DNA of 64,000 nt from Actinacidiphila bryophytorum (GCF_016916835.1 NZ_JAFFIX010000001.1:558001-622000), one strand, 5' to 3'. Shown: positions 9,330-19,570, counted from the first letter of the stretch. Numbers and translations are program-made. Notes: generated from the letters alone by a model not told the origin.

Positions 9330-10511
9330 TCAGACCAGGCCGGCCGTGCAGGCCGAGACGGATGAGCCGCCGCAGGCGACGGCGGGGTAGTTGCCCAGGG
9401 CGATGGCGGTGAAGTTCCCCAGACTCGCGGTCCCGGGCGCGAAGTACCCGGGGTGGCCCGCGGCGCCCCTGGCGCTGACGACCCGCGCTCCGAACTTCTC
9501 GGAGACGGGGTCCGTGCCGTGGCCGAGCCCGGCGAACTCCAGGTGCGGCACGTCCTCGATCCAGTCGTCGCTGTCCCTGGCCGCCCACACGTTCGCGTCG
9601 GTGTGCAGCTGCGAGGCCCGCTTGACGTGCATCCCCGGGCTGCCGAAGACGGTGATGTCGGTGACCTGGCCCTTGGCCAGGCCGGGTGCGGCCACCCCGC
9701 ACAGCACGGAGCCGTAGGAGTGGCAGAACAGGGCGACCCGCTGCCACCGGGGGAGCGTGCCGAGCAGCGCGAGCAGCCGGGTCGCGCCGTGCTCTGCGAG
9801 GTTAGCGGTGGACGCGTCGAGCCCGACGCCGCTGGGCGTCACGTAGTCGGCCCAGGCGATCACCGCGGTCCTCGCGTCCGGCTCCGCGGCCTTCTCCCGC
9901 CGGTAGAGGGCGCGGGCCATGCCGACGGGGGCCGCGTACGCCTTGGTGGCGCGCTCGAAGCTGAGGATGTTGGTGTCGACGCCCGGCACCACGACCGCCA
10001 CCCGGGTCGCGGTGCCGAGGTCGCCGAGGACCTCGGCGGCGCGGCCGGCGCCGCTGGGGTCGAACGCGAGGATCTGCCGGTGCCCCGAGAGCAGCGAGGT
10101 GTAGCGCTCGGCGCGCCGCCCCGCGTCCTTGCGGCCCGCCGGGGTCAGCGCGTTGCTGACCGCGCGCAGCCGCTCGTCGGCGCGGGCCTTGAGCAGGGCG
10201 TAGCGGTTGGCCTGGTAGCGCAGCGCGAGCGGCACACCGTTGAGGTTGCCGACGACCAGCGGGTAGCGGCGGGTCAGCCGCAGTGCCTGCGGGCGGCTGA
10301 GCGAGGAGAACAGCCGGGCCACGGCCCCTGCCGGTGCGGTGTCGGGGTCGGGCAGCCGGTGGCCGCCGACGGTGGCGCGCAGCCAGGCGCGTACCGCGAC
10401 CGAGCGTGCGTCGGCGGGGCCGTGCGGGCGGACCGCCGTCCACCCCGTGGTGGCCAGCATGACGAAGACGACGGCGAGTGCCATGGTCGCCCGGAAGGTG
10501 GTGAAGCTCAT
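9330..10511 (-). CDS. Secreted DUF1023-type alpha/beta hydrolase
   Basis: Exported hydrolase of about 393 residues. A signal peptide is visible at the start (a hydrophobic stretch MALAVVFVMLATTGWTA after a short basic N-terminus). The nucleophile elbow is CHSYGS, and the DUF1023 signature VVVPGVDTNILSF precedes it. Catalytic Asp and His are expected in the DDWIEDVPHLEF and GHPGYF segments. DUF1023 proteins are secreted serine hydrolases of unknown substrate. The start could be the ATG at 10511 or a GTG seven codons upstream (10532); neither has a strong ribosome binding site. Confidence 0.85.
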   Translation of the reverse strand: MSFTTFRATMALAVVFVMLATTGWTAVRPHGPADARSVAVRAWLRATVGGHRLPDPDTAPAGAVARLFSSLSRPQALRLTRRYPLVVGNLNGVPLALRYQANRYALLKARADERLRAVSNALTPAGRKDAGRRAERYTSLLSGHRQILAFDPSGAGRAAEVLGDLGTATRVAVVVPGVDTNILSFERATKAYAAPVGMARALYRREKAAEPDARTAVIAWADYVTPSGVGLDASTANLAEHGATRLLALLGTLPRWQRVALFCHSYGSVLCGVAAPGLAKGQVTDITVFGSPGMHVKRASQLHTDANVWAARDSDDWIEDVPHLEFAGLGHGTDPVSEKFGARVVSARGAAGHPGYFAPGTASLGNFTAIALGNYPAVACGGSSVSACTAGLV

Positions 10512-10697
10512 GCGCGCGTAGAGAAGTGTCACTCGCGGATGCCTCGCGGAGGTGAGGGGAGCGGGGTCGCCGGCCGCCGGTGCGGAGCGGACGGTCGGCC
10601 AAGCGTAGGCGACCCGCGGCCTCCTGACGGCGATTCAGGTACGCGAAGAGGTTTGGCGCGGCGGAATCTGGAGATAGAAACGGCGCGAAAACGCCGG

Positions 10698-10730
10698 AGC
10701 CCCGGGCCGGCGTACTGCCGGTCCGGGGCT
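10698..10730 (-). terminator. Terminator hairpin after aceE
   Basis: AGCCCCGGGCCGGC and its near-complement GCCGGTCCGGGGCT form a 14-bp stem (one G-T pair) around a five-base loop, 15 bp past the aceE stop. The strong GC stem without a T-run is usual for streptomycete terminators. Confidence 0.75.
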
Positions 10731-10744
10731 CGGTGCGGAGTGCG

Positions 10745-13549
10745 TCAGGCGTCGCCGCCGGCCGCGCCGGGGTCGGCCGCGCCCACGTCGAGCAGCTGGT
10801 AGCGGTCCACGGCCTGCTTGAGCACCGAACGGTCGATCTTGCCGTCGCGGGCCAGCTCGGTCAGCACCGCCAGCACGATCGACTGCGCGTCGATGTGGAA
10901 GAAACGGCGTGCGGCCCCGCGCGTGTCGGCGAAGCCGAAACCGTCGGCGCCCAGCGAGGTGTAGCGCCCCGGCACCCAGCGGGCGATCTGGTCGGGCACC
11001 GAGCGCATCCAGTCGGACACCGCCACGAACGGGCCCTCGGCCCCGGACAGCTTGCGGGTCACGTACGGGACCTGCTGCTCCTCCTCGGGGTGCAGCAGGT
11101 TGTGCTCCTCGACGGCGACGGCCTCGCGCCGCAGCTCGTTCCAGGACGTCGCCGACCACACGTCGGCCCGTACGTTCCAGTCCGCGGCGAGCAGCTGCTG
11201 CGCCTCGACCGCCCACGGCACCGCCACGCCGGACGCCATGATCTGCGCCGGGATGGCACCGGCCTCGCCGGCCTTGAAGCGGTAGACGCCCTTGAGGATG
11301 CCCTCGACGTCCACGTCGGCGGGCTCGGCCGGGTGCTGGATCGGCTCGTTGTAGACGGTCAGGTAGTAGAAGACGTCCTCGCCGGGCTTGCCGTCGGCGG
11401 TCGCCCCGTACATCCGGCGCAGGCCGTCCTGCACGATGTGCGCGATCTCGTACCCGTACGCCGGGTCGTAGGCCACACACGCCGGGTTGGTGGACGCCAG
11501 CAGCTGGGAGTGGCCGTCGGCGTGCTGCAGGCCCTCACCCGTGAGGGTGGTGCGGCCCGCGGTGGCGCCCAGCACGAAGCCGCGCGCCAGCTGGTCGGCC
11601 ATCTGCCAGAACTGGTCGCCGGTGCGCTGGAAGCCGAACATCGAGTAGAAGACGTACACCGGGATCAGCGGCTCGCCGTGCGTGGCGTACGCGGAACCCG
11701 CGGCGATCAGCGACGCCGTGCAGCCCGCCTCGGAGATGCCGTCGTGCAGCATCTGCCCGGTCGGCGACTCCTTGTACGCCAGCAGCAGCTCGCGGTCGAC
11801 CGACTCGTACTGCTGCCCCAGCGGGTTGTAGATCTTCGCGCTCGGGAAGAACGCGTCCATGCCGAAGGTGCGGTACTCGTCGGGGGCGATCAGCACGAAG
11901 CGCTTGCCGATCTCCTTGTCCCGCATCAGGTCCTTCAGGACCCGCACGAAGGCCATCGTGGTGGCGATGGACTGCTGGCCCGAGCCCTTCTTCGCCGTCG
12001 CGTACGCCTTGTCGTCGGGCAGCGGCAGCGGCTTGGCGCGGACGATCCGGGTCGGCACGTAACCACCGCAGGCCTTGCGGTGGTCGTGCATGTACTGGAT
12101 CTCCTCGGAGTCCCGGCCCGGGTGGTAGTACGGCGGGTAGCCCTCGTCCAGCTGCTTGTCGGTGATCGGCAGGTGCAGCCGGTCACGGAAGCGCTTGAGG
12201 TCGTCGACGGTGAGCTTCTTCATCTGGTGGGTCGCGTTGCGGCCCTCGAAGTTCGGCCCCAGCGTCCAGCCCTTGATGGTCTGGGCGAGGATCACCGTCG
12301 GCTGGCCCTTGTGCTGCATCGCGGCGGTGTAGGCGGCGAAGATCTTGCGGTGGTCGTGGCCGCCGCGCCCCAGGTGCAGGATCTGCTCGTCGGTGAGGTT
12401 CTCGACCATCTTGCGCATGCGCTGGTCGTCGCCGAAGAAGTGCTCGCGGATGTACGCGCCGGACTCGGTGGCGTACGTCTGGAACTGGCCGTCGGGCGTC
12501 GTGTTCATCTTGTTGACCAGCAGGCCGTCGCGGTCCTGGGCCAGCAGCGGGTCCCAGGAGCGGTCCCACACCAGCTTGATCACGTTCCAGCCGGCGCCGC
12601 GGAACTGCGACTCCAGCTCCTGGATGATCTTGCCGTTGCCGCGCACCGGGCCGTCGAGCCGCTGCAGGTTGCAGTTGACCACGAAGGTCAGGTTGTCCAG
12701 GCCCTCGCGGGCGGCGATGGACAGCTGGCCCAGTGACTCGGGCTCGTCCATCTCGCCGTCGCCGAGGAAGGCCCACACGTGCGACGCGGAGGTGTCGGCG
12801 ATGCCGCGCGCCTCCATGTAGCGGTTCATCCTGGCCTGGTAGATCGCACCCAGCGGGCCCAGGCCCATGGACACGGTCGGGAACTCCCAGAAGTCCGGCA
12901 TCAGCCGCGGGTGCGGGTAGCTGGACAGCCCGTCGGGCGCCTTGGACTTCTCCTGCCGGAAGGCGTCCAGCTGCGGCTCGCTGAGCCGGTCAAGCAGGAA
13001 GGCGCGGGCGTAGATGCCGGGCGAGGCGTGGCCCTGGAAGAAGATCTGGTCGCCGCCCCTGCCGTCGTCCTTGCCGCGGAAGAAGTGGTTGAAGCCCACG
13101 TCGTAGAGCGACGCCGACGACGCGAAGGTCGCGATGTGGCCGCCGACACCGATACCGGGGCGCTGTGCGCGGGAGACCATCACCGCGGCGTTCCACCGGG
13201 TCGCGTTCAGGATGCGCCGCTCGATCTCCTCGTTGCCGGGGAAGAACGGCTCGTCCTTGGTCGCGATGGTGTTCACGTAGTCGGTGCTGCGCATCTCGGG
13301 CACCGCGACGCGCTTCTCGCGGGCGCGCTCGATGAGCCGCAGCATCAGGTAGCGGGCACGTTCACGGCCGCGCTCGTCGATGGCCGCGTCCAGCGAGTCG
13401 AGCCATTCCGCCGTCTCCTCGGGATCGAAATCCGGGACCTGGCTGGGAAGGCCGCCAATGATGATCGGGTTGCGATCGGATCCGGAAGCCACGCTTTTCC
13501 TTTGCTGCTCGTCGGTGCTCGGTGCTCTACTGGGTCGCGCCGCATCCAT
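10745..13549 (-). CDS. aceE: Pyruvate dehydrogenase E1 component, homodimeric type (AceE)
   Basis: ThDP-dependent E1 that decarboxylates pyruvate and passes the acetyl group to lipoyl-E2, linking glycolysis to the TCA cycle and fatty acid synthesis. About 934 residues, near the usual length. The ThDP-binding motif is [10 protein letters not shown] with the downstream [10 protein letters not shown]. The N-terminal [19 protein letters not shown] and the conserved block [25 protein letters not shown] are diagnostic. Starts are possible at 13549 ([10 protein letters not shown]) or nine codons upstream at 13576. The E2 and E3 genes are not in the window, as is normal in streptomycetes. Confidence 0.95.
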   Translation of the reverse strand: MDAARPSRAPSTDEQQRKSVASGSDRNPIIIGGLPSQVPDFDPEETAEWLDSLDAAIDERGRERARYLMLRLIERAREKRVAVPEMRSTDYVNTIATKDEPFFPGNEEIERRILNATRWNAAVMVSRAQRPGIGVGGHIATFASSASLYDVGFNHFFRGKDDGRGGDQIFFQGHASPGIYARAFLLDRLSEPQLDAFRQEKSKAPDGLSSYPHPRLMPDFWEFPTVSMGLGPLGAIYQARMNRYMEARGIADTSASHVWAFLGDGEMDEPESLGQLSIAAREGLDNLTFVVNCNLQRLDGPVRGNGKIIQELESQFRGAGWNVIKLVWDRSWDPLLAQDRDGLLVNKMNTTPDGQFQTYATESGAYIREHFFGDDQRMRKMVENLTDEQILHLGRGGHDHRKIFAAYTAAMQHKGQPTVILAQTIKGWTLGPNFEGRNATHQMKKLTVDDLKRFRDRLHLPITDKQLDEGYPPYYHPGRDSEEIQYMHDHRKACGGYVPTRIVRAKPLPLPDDKAYATAKKGSGQQSIATTMAFVRVLKDLMRDKEIGKRFVLIAPDEYRTFGMDAFFPSAKIYNPLGQQYESVDRELLLAYKESPTGQMLHDGISEAGCTASLIAAGSAYATHGEPLIPVYVFYSMFGFQRTGDQFWQMADQLARGFVLGATAGRTTLTGEGLQHADGHSQLLASTNPACVAYDPAYGYEIAHIVQDGLRRMYGATADGKPGEDVFYYLTVYNEPIQHPAEPADVDVEGILKGVYRFKAGEAGAIPAQIMASGVAVPWAVEAQQLLAADWNVRADVWSATSWNELRREAVAVEEHNLLHPEEEQQVPYVTRKLSGAEGPFVAVSDWMRSVPDQIARWVPGRYTSLGADGFGFADTRGAARRFFHIDAQSIVLAVLTELARDGKIDRSVLKQAVDRYQLLDVGAADPGAAGGDA

Positions 13550-13576
13550 CGTGTACCGCGCCGCGCGATACGTCAT

Positions 13577-13910
13577 CTCTACCCAGTGGTAACCGCAGGG
13601 CCTGCGGGACGGCGGCTGCGGGACCGGTGGTCCGCCCCTGCGGCCAAACCTGAACTCTACGCCCAGTCGGACGTACGGCCGACTGGCGGTGCCAATCGTG
13701 CGCAAGACCGGCAAACCGTCGTGAGCTGCGTCACCATTGGGTGTGCGGGTTGCGGCGACACGGTCGAATCGTCACTGTTTCGGCGGTCTCGTACGCCGGG
13801 TACTTGCGCGATCCGCCGCGCCCGTGTGGACTACCGCCAATAAGTCCGCGTGCGCGCGGGCACACACTGGACTGAGACGAACCGACAGTCCCCATGACAG
13901 GAGGCAAAGC
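13577..13910. other. Divergent intergenic region aceE / DUF3052 gene
   Basis: About 335 bp without a supported gene. It must hold the aceE promoter (minus strand) and the promoter of the DUF3052 gene. A good ribosome binding site (AGGAGG, 13898-13903) precedes the GTG at 13911. I see no clear -35/-10 pair, riboswitch or large palindrome. Confidence 0.6.
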
Positions 13911-14351
13911 GTGAGCGCGACCGCGGACCACGCGGAGGAGCGGACCAACCCGGCGAGCCGGCTTGGTTTCGAGCCCGGACAGGTGGTCCAGGAGCTCGGG
14001 TACGACGAGGATTGCGACCAGGAGCTTCGCGAGGGCATCGAGGAGCTGACGGGCGAAGAACTCGCCGATGAGGAGTACGACGACGTGCCCGACGCCGTCC
14101 TGCTGTGGTTCCGCGAGGACGACGGCGACCTCACCGACGCGCTGGTCGACGCCACGTCGACCGTCGATCCGGGCGCCCCGATCTGGCTGATGACCCCCAA
14201 GACGGGACGCGACGGCCACGTCGAGCCCAGCGAGATCGGTGAGGCCGCGCAGACGGCTGGTCTCGCGCAGACCAGCAGCGTCAACGCGGCCAAGGACTGG
14301 ACTGGCAGCCGCCTCGTCACCCCCAAAGCCGCGCGCGCCGGCAAGCGCTAG
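13911..14351 (+). CDS. DUF3052 family protein
   Basis: 146-residue acidic cytosolic protein. It matches the actinobacterial DUF3052 pattern: LGFEPGQVVQELGYDEDCD at the N-terminus, a strongly acidic middle (EELADEEYDDVPDAVLLWFREDDGDL), and the C-terminal WTGSRLVTPKAARAGKR. The function is unknown. The GTG start is supported by ACAGGAGGC eight bases upstream. Its place between aceE and a peroxiredoxin gene is a conserved actinobacterial arrangement, but that does not reveal its role. Confidence 0.88.
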   Translation: MSATADHAEERTNPASRLGFEPGQVVQELGYDEDCDQELREGIEELTGEELADEEYDDVPDAVLLWFREDDGDLTDALVDATSTVDPGAPIWLMTPKTGRDGHVEPSEIGEAAQTAGLAQTSSVNAAKDWTGSRLVTPKAARAGKR

Positions 14352-14449
14352 CCCTTCCGGCGGTCCTCCACGCCTTGCGGCTCGCCGCCGCGGGGCTGCG
14401 GCGGACCGCCGCGGGGCTTGATCTTCTTGCCCGGGTGCCGGCCGTCCCC

Positions 14450-14545
14450 GCCTGGGCGCGCAGTTCCCCGCGCCCCTCAAAAACGGTCACCCTCTCCGCA
14501 GAGGGCAAGCCCTCAGGGGTGCGGGGAACTGCGCGCGCAACCGGC
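14450..14545. repeat. Dispersed intergenic repeat block B
   Basis: One forward copy (GCGCGCAGTTCCCCGCGCCCC) and one inverted copy (GGGGTGCGGGGAACTGCGCG) flank a CCCTCTCCGCAGAGGG palindrome, so the whole block folds into a long hairpin downstream of the DUF3052 gene. It belongs to the same family as block A. Confidence 0.8.
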
Positions 14546-14616
14546 CGCTCGGGGACGATCCGGGGACAGCCCTGCCCGGCAGGGCGGGCGGAACCCCGAG
14601 GAGGGATGCTCGCGCA

Positions 14617-15102
14617 ATGAGCGCAATGAGCGCAATCGGCACCGCGGCAGCGGACTTCGCGCTGCCCGACCAGCACGGTCGGACGGTGCGCCTCACCGAC
14701 TTCCGCGAGCGCAAGAACGTCGTGCTGGTCTTCTACCCCTTCGCCTTCACCAGCGTGTGCGCCGGTGAGCTTCAGGCGCTGCAGGCGCGTTCGGCCGACT
14801 TCGAGCGCGAGAACGCGCAACTGCTCGCCGTCTCCTGCGACTCCATGCACACCCAGCGGGTCTTCTCCGAGCAGGAAGGCCTCGACTTCCCGCTGCTGGC
14901 CGACTTCTGGCCGCACGGGGAGGTGGCCAGGGCCTACGGGGTCTTCGCCGAGGACAAGGGCTGCGCGCTGCGCGGGACCTTCGTGATCGACCCGGCGGGC
15001 ACCGTGCGCTGGTCGGTGGTCAACGCGCTTCCCGACGCCCGGGACCTTCATGAGTACGTAAAGGCGCTGGAAGCGGTGCGGTCCGGGGGAACCGGTCACT
15101 AA
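14617..15102 (+). CDS. Peroxiredoxin, AhpE-like
   Basis: Thiol peroxidase that reduces hydroperoxides, 161 residues, cytosolic. The peroxidatic motif is P41-FAFTSVC48 (PxxxTxxC), preceded by the thioredoxin-fold strand NVVLVFY. Further cysteines are Cys74 (AVSCDS) and one in DKGCALRG, either of which could resolve the sulfenate. The pattern FPLLADFWPHGEVARAYGVF fits AhpE-type one-cysteine peroxiredoxins. The ATG at 14617 follows GAGGAGGG; a second in-frame ATG three codons later is possible. Confidence 0.9.
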   Translation: MSAMSAIGTAAADFALPDQHGRTVRLTDFRERKNVVLVFYPFAFTSVCAGELQALQARSADFERENAQLLAVSCDSMHTQRVFSEQEGLDFPLLADFWPHGEVARAYGVFAEDKGCALRGTFVIDPAGTVRWSVVNALPDARDLHEYVKALEAVRSGGTGH

Positions 15103-15173
15103 GCTCGGCACGTTGACCGGGCACGTCGGCCGGTCGGCCTTACGTACACATCGAAAATGACAGGGGAGGACTC

Positions 15174-15749
15174 GTGGGAGTCAGCCTGAGCAAGGGTGGC
15201 AACGTCTCGCTGACCAAGGAGGCCCCCAATCTCACGGCGGTCGTCGTCGGTCTGGGCTGGGACGCGCGGACGACCACCGGATCCGACTTCGACCTCGACG
15301 CGAGCGCGCTGCTGACCAACGAGGCCGGCAAGGTGCTGTCGGACCAGCACTTCGTGTTCTTCAACAACCTGCGCAGCCCGGACGGCTCGGTCGAGCACAC
15401 CGGCGACAACCTCACCGGTGAGGGCGAGGGCGACGACGAGGTCATCAACGTCAACCTCGCCGGCGTCCCGGCCGACGTCGTGAAGATCGTCTTCCCGGTG
15501 TCGATCTACGAGGCCGAGTCCCGCCAGCAGAGCTTCGGGCAGGTCCGCAACGCCTACATCCGGGTGCTCAACGCGGCCGACCAGCGCGAGCTGGCCCGCT
15601 ACGACCTGACCGAGGACGCCTCGACGGAGACCGCGATGGTGTTCGGCGAGCTGTACCGGCACGGCGGCGAGTGGAAGTTCCGGGCCATCGGCCAGGGCTA
15701 CGCCTCGGGCCTGCGGGGCATCGCGCAGGACTTCGGCGTCAACGTCTGA
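15174..15749 (+). CDS. TerD family protein 1
   Basis: 191-residue cytosolic TerD-domain protein of the tellurium-resistance/stress family. The N-terminus [20 protein letters not shown] and the calcium-binding motif [10 protein letters not shown] are intact, and the C-terminal [25 protein letters not shown] is full length. TerD proteins bind Ca2+ and are proposed to act in membrane-associated stress complexes with TerC. The GTG at 15174 follows GGGGAGGAC. It is followed 30 bp later by a close paralogue, probably a tandem duplication, and then by a TerC-like gene. Confidence 0.93.
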   Translation: MGVSLSKGGNVSLTKEAPNLTAVVVGLGWDARTTTGSDFDLDASALLTNEAGKVLSDQHFVFFNNLRSPDGSVEHTGDNLTGEGEGDDEVINVNLAGVPADVVKIVFPVSIYEAESRQQSFGQVRNAYIRVLNAADQRELARYDLTEDASTETAMVFGELYRHGGEWKFRAIGQGYASGLRGIAQDFGVNV

Positions 15750-15779
15750 GCAGCACCCGCCAAGGGGGAAAGGACCACC

Positions 15780-16355
15780 ATGGGCGTCACGCTCGCCAAG
15801 GGAGGCAACGTCTCCCTCTCCAAGGCCGCGCCGAATCTCACCAGGGTGCAGATCGGCCTGGGCTGGAGGGCACGCTCGACCACCGGGGCCGACTTCGACC
15901 TGGACGCCAGCGCCCTGCTGTGCGCGAACGGCCGGGTGCTGGGGGACGAGTACTTCGTCTTCTACAACAACCTCAAGTCGCCGGAGGGCTCCGTCGAGCA
16001 CACCGGCGACGACCTGACCGGCGGCAGCGGCGGTGACGACGAGACGATCCTGGTGGACCTGACCCTGGTCCCGCCGCAGGTCGACAAGGTCGTCTTCCCG
16101 GTGTCGATCTATGACGCCGACTCCCGGGTGCAGACGTTCGGGCAGGTCAGCGACGCGTACATCCGGGTGCTGAACCAGGCGGACGGCGCCGAGCTGGCCC
16201 GCTACGACCTGACGGAGGACGCCTCGACGGAGACCGCGATGATCTTCGGCGAGCTGTACCGGTACGGCGGCGAGTGGAAGTTCCGGGCGGTAGGCCAGGG
16301 GTACGCGTCCGGGCTGCGCGGGATCGCCCTAGACTTCGGGGTCAACGTTTCGTAA
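15780..16355 (+). CDS. TerD family protein 2
   Basis: Paralogue of the preceding gene, same 191-residue length and alignable without large gaps. It has MGVTLAKGGNVSLSKAAPNL at the start, the Ca2+ motif [10 protein letters not shown] and the same C-terminal [25 protein letters not shown]. The two copies differ mostly in the loop after EHTGD ([11 protein letters not shown] against DLTGGSGGDDE). The ATG at 15780 follows GGGGGAAAGGA. Likely cotranscribed with TerD1 and the DUF475 gene. Confidence 0.93.
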   Translation: MGVTLAKGGNVSLSKAAPNLTRVQIGLGWRARSTTGADFDLDASALLCANGRVLGDEYFVFYNNLKSPEGSVEHTGDDLTGGSGGDDETILVDLTLVPPQVDKVVFPVSIYDADSRVQTFGQVSDAYIRVLNQADGAELARYDLTEDASTETAMIFGELYRYGGEWKFRAVGQGYASGLRGIALDFGVNVS

Positions 16356-16415
16356 AGCCGCGTACCGCGCGGGGGACCTCGTGGTCACAGGTCACAAGGA
16401 TTGGGTGGGAAGCTC

Positions 16416-17582
16416 GTGCTCCTCAGAACATTCGGCTGGTCGTTCGGCATCACCGCCGCCGGCCTGGCCCTGGCCGGCGTCCTCTGGGGAGGGAAAGGGC
16501 TCGCGATCGTCGCGATCCTGTCCGTCCTGGAGATCTCGCTCTCCTTCGACAACGCCGTCATCAACGCGGGCATCCTGCGGAAGCTGAACACCTTCTGGCA
16601 GAAGATGTTCCTCACCGTCGGCGTGCTCATCGCGGTGTTCGGCATGCGCCTGGTCTTCCCGATCATCATCGTGGCGATCACCGCGAAGCTCAGCCCGTGG
16701 GAGGCGGTCAGGGTCGCGATCGACGACCACGACCGCTACGAGGCGCTGGTCACCGGAGCCCACCCGGCCATCGCGGCCTTCGGCGGGATGTTCCTGCTGA
16801 TGATCTTCCTCGACTTCATCTTCGAGGAGCGGGAGATCACCTGGCTCGGCTGGCTGGAGAAGCCGCTGGCGCGGCTGGGCAAGCTGGACATGCTGTCGGT
16901 GGTGATCGCGCTGGTGGCTCTGGTCATCGCGGCCACCACCGTTGCCACCGGGGTCCCGGTGCACGGCGGCCACGGCACGATCGACAAGGCCGAGACGGTG
17001 CTGCTGTCCGGTGTCGGCGGTCTGATCACCTACCTCGTGGTCGGCGGCATCTCCGGCTTCTTCGAGGAGCGCCTGGAGGAGGACGAGGACGACGACGAGG
17101 ACGAGGACGGCGAGGACGGACAGGCCGCCGAGCCGGCCGCGAACGGTCCCACCAAGGCACAGGTCGCGGGTCTGGCCGGCAAGGCCGCCTTCTTCATGTT
17201 CCTGTACCTGGAGGTCATCGACGCCTCCTTCTCCTTCGACGGTGTCGTCGGCGCCTTCGCCATCAGCAACGACATCTTCGAGATCGCGCTCGGCCTCGGC
17301 ATCGGCGCGATGTACATCAGGTCGCTGACCGTCTTCCTGGTCCGCAAGGGCACCCTGGACGACTACGTGTACCTGGAGCACGGTGCGCACTACGCGATCG
17401 GCGCCCTGGCGGTCATCCTGCTCGTCACGATCAAGTACGACGTCAGCGAGGTGATCACCGGTCTCGTCGGTGTGGTGCTGATCGCCGCTTCGTACTGGTC
17501 GTCGGTGGTACGCAACCGCCGTCTCGGGGAAGGCTCCCAGGAGTCGGACGACGACAAGACGGAAGTCACGACCGGCGTGTAG
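16416..17582 (+). CDS. TerC-like DUF475 integral membrane protein
   Basis: Multi-pass membrane protein of about 388 residues. Hydrophobic helices carry the TerC-superfamily acidic motifs SLSFDNAVINAG (near residue 35) and ASFSFDGVVGAFAISND (near 275), the two halves of an internal duplication. A long acidic loop (EERLEEDEDDDEDEDGEDG, near 215-235) lies between them and could bind Ca2+ or Mn2+. TerC proteins are linked to metal homeostasis and pair with TerD. I chose the GTG at 16416, with GGGAAG upstream; a TTG at 16401 is possible but has poorly spaced Shine-Dalgarno sequence. Confidence 0.88.
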   Translation: MLLRTFGWSFGITAAGLALAGVLWGGKGLAIVAILSVLEISLSFDNAVINAGILRKLNTFWQKMFLTVGVLIAVFGMRLVFPIIIVAITAKLSPWEAVRVAIDDHDRYEALVTGAHPAIAAFGGMFLLMIFLDFIFEEREITWLGWLEKPLARLGKLDMLSVVIALVALVIAATTVATGVPVHGGHGTIDKAETVLLSGVGGLITYLVVGGISGFFEERLEEDEDDDEDEDGEDGQAAEPAANGPTKAQVAGLAGKAAFFMFLYLEVIDASFSFDGVVGAFAISNDIFEIALGLGIGAMYIRSLTVFLVRKGTLDDYVYLEHGAHYAIGALAVILLVTIKYDVSEVITGLVGVVLIAASYWSSVVRNRRLGEGSQESDDDKTEVTTGV

Positions 17583-17603
17583 CCCGGTCGCGCACGGCAC
17601 AGC

Positions 17604-17631
17604 GCTGCCCCCGTCGTCCGGCGGGGGCAGC
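17604..17631 (+). terminator. Terminator hairpin after DUF475 gene
   Basis: GCTGCCCCCG and CGGGGGCAGC form a perfect 10-bp stem with an eight-base loop, 21 bp after the stop codon. It separates the TerD-TerD-DUF475 unit from the TerA-like gene. Confidence 0.75.
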
Positions 17632-17679
17632 CGCGTGTCCGGGCAGGCAGACATCAGGACAGGGGAGGGGTGGCGGCAG

Positions 17680-18411
17680 ATGGCGTGGTGGGACTTCTTC
17701 CGGCCGAGCGGCGCCGGCCGGTTCGACGTCGCGAACGCGCACACGGTCGAGCTGACCAAGCGGCACCCCGTGGTGTCGCTGACCAAGCAGGGTGCCGCGG
17801 TCGGCAACATGCGCGTCAACCTGTCCTGGTCGATGCGCACCTCCGACACCGGCGGCTGGCACAGCGACCGGCGCGGCTTCCTGCGCCGCCAGTTCGACGT
17901 CTTCCGGCCGCAGGTGGTGCAGGCCGCGGGACCCGCGATGGTCAACGTCGACCTGGACCTGGCGTGCATGTACGAGCTGGCCGACGGCTCCAAGGGCGTC
18001 GTCCAGCCGCTGGGCAACTTCCTCGGCGACCTGGACGCGCCCCCGTACATCCAGATGAGCGGTGACGACCGCTTCGGCGGCACCTCGGGCGAGACGCTCT
18101 ACATCAACTTCGACAAGCGCGAGGAGTTCGTCCGGCTGCTGGTGTTCGTCTACATCTACGACGGCACGCCGGCCTTCGACCGCACCCACGCGAAGGTGGA
18201 GATCTTCCCCGGTTCGGGCCCGCGGATCGAGATCCCGCTGACCGAGCGCGAGCCGCAGGCCCGCTCCTGCGCGGTGGTGCTGATCGAGAACCGCAAGGGC
18301 GAGCTGACCGTGCGCCGCGAGGTGAAGTACGTCTACGGCTTCCAGGCCGAGATCGACCGCCTCTACGGCTGGGGCCTGCAGTGGGGCCGCGGCTACAAGA
18401 CCAAGGTCTGA
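17680..18411 (+). CDS. TerA-like tellurium resistance protein
   Basis: 243-residue soluble protein. The N-terminus MAWWDFFRPSGAGRF is followed by a TerD-like beta-sandwich (residues 25-225): LTKQGAAVGNMRVNLSW, VDLDLACMYELADGSKG and the closing EVKYVYGFQAEIDRLYGWGLQWG. TerA-type proteins are TerD-fold relatives found in Ter operons and act with TerD and TerC. The ATG at 17680 has AGGGGAGGGG at good spacing; a GTG 15 codons upstream would add an unconserved extension. Confidence 0.88.
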   Translation: MAWWDFFRPSGAGRFDVANAHTVELTKRHPVVSLTKQGAAVGNMRVNLSWSMRTSDTGGWHSDRRGFLRRQFDVFRPQVVQAAGPAMVNVDLDLACMYELADGSKGVVQPLGNFLGDLDAPPYIQMSGDDRFGGTSGETLYINFDKREEFVRLLVFVYIYDGTPAFDRTHAKVEIFPGSGPRIEIPLTEREPQARSCAVVLIENRKGELTVRREVKYVYGFQAEIDRLYGWGLQWGRGYKTKV

Positions 18412-18494
18412 TTCTTTCTGCCGCCCTCGCACCGCTGCGCGGGCTTCGGGCGGCTGCGCCGGACTCCGTCCGGCGGGGTGTGCGCGCCCTGCGC

Positions 18495-19376
18495 TCAGCG
18501 GTCCGGCTGGAACTGCGGGCCCTGCGGGGGCAGCGTGAAGGGCGCGGCGCCGTTGTCGGCGGGGGCGGTCGCACCCACCGGCTGCGGGTAGCCGTAGGCC
18601 GGGTAGCCCGGCTGCGGCTGCTGGTGGACCGGCGGGGCGGTCGGCGGCGGGGGCGGCGGCGCCTGGGCGGCGACGGGCTGCGGGTAGCCGTAGGCGGGCT
18701 GTGCGGGCACGTGGCCGCCCGTGGGGGCCTGCAGCGGGTATCCGTAGGCGCTGGTCGGCCCCGGCTCGGGCTGCGGTTGCGGGCGGGAGGGCGCGGAGGC
18801 CGGCTGCGGGTCGGCACGCCCGGCCTCCGGCTCCACGTCGTCCACGGTGATGCCGAACTCGGTCGCCAGGCCCACCAGGCCCGTGGCGTAGCCCTGCCCG
18901 ACCGCACGGAACTTCCAGCCGCCGTCCTTGCGGTACAGCTCGCCGCAGTTCAGCGCGGTCTCGTCGCCGGTGTCGGGGCGTACGTCGAAGGTGACCAGCG
19001 GGGCGTGCCGCGGCCCCGAGGTGTCGTAGAGCAGCACGCACAGGTCGCGGACCTGGCGGAAGGCCCCGCCGTCGCAGGAGGCGGCGATCACCACCCGGTC
19101 GACGCCGGCGTCCAGTGCGGCCAGGTCCACCTCGACGGTGTCGGTCAGACCCTCGGCGACCCGCTGCTTGGGCAGGTGGCGGGCCAGGCCCGAGGGGTGC
19201 CGGGGTTCGTTGTAGAAGACGAAGTCGTCGTCCGAGCGCACCCGGCCGTCGCGGCCGAGCAGCAGCACGGAGGCGTCCACGTCCGGGGTGCCGGAAGCGG
19301 GGCTCCAGCGCAGCACGGCCCGGATGCCGGGGGCGTCGAGGGGGACGTTCGAGCCCTTCACCATCACGTGCGTCAT
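18495..19376 (-). CDS. TerD-domain protein with proline/tyrosine-rich C-terminal tail
   Basis: 293 residues. The TerD domain covers residues 1-175, with DVDASVLLLGRDG in place of the usual Ca2+ loop and the ending GWKFRAVGQGYATGLVGLATEFGITVDD. A low-complexity tail follows, rich in Pro, Gln, Ala and Tyr, with three AYGYPQP-like repeats and a poly-Pro run. Such tails are seen in actinobacterial TerD proteins and suggest multivalent interaction or membrane-surface assembly. The ATG at 19376 is chosen; upstream codons in frame are not conserved. It is divergent from the CitE-like gene. Confidence 0.88.
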   Translation of the reverse strand: MTHVMVKGSNVPLDAPGIRAVLRWSPASGTPDVDASVLLLGRDGRVRSDDDFVFYNEPRHPSGLARHLPKQRVAEGLTDTVEVDLAALDAGVDRVVIAASCDGGAFRQVRDLCVLLYDTSGPRHAPLVTFDVRPDTGDETALNCGELYRKDGGWKFRAVGQGYATGLVGLATEFGITVDDVEPEAGRADPQPASAPSRPQPQPEPGPTSAYGYPLQAPTGGHVPAQPAYGYPQPVAAQAPPPPPPTAPPVHQQPQPGYPAYGYPQPVGATAPADNGAAPFTLPPQGPQFQPDR

Positions 19377-19570
19377 GCGGTCATCCTGCCCTTCCCACGG
19401 CGCGGCCCACAACGCCGGGTGGCGGGGTCGGCACGCGGCGCGCGGAAGGTCACACGGTGGACCTGTGGCGGTTACTTGTTTTTCACGTACAAAGGGAACG
19501 TGTGTCGCAAGCTCGCCCGTACGATAATCGGCCAGATGTCCTCAAGGCCCGTATGTTGAAAGGGGGCGCA

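Noticed and set aside
10733-12736. 667-codon open frame on the plus strand opposite aceE
   Set aside because: Antisense shadow of aceE: His/Arg/Val-rich with no domain; AceE is unambiguous on the other strand.
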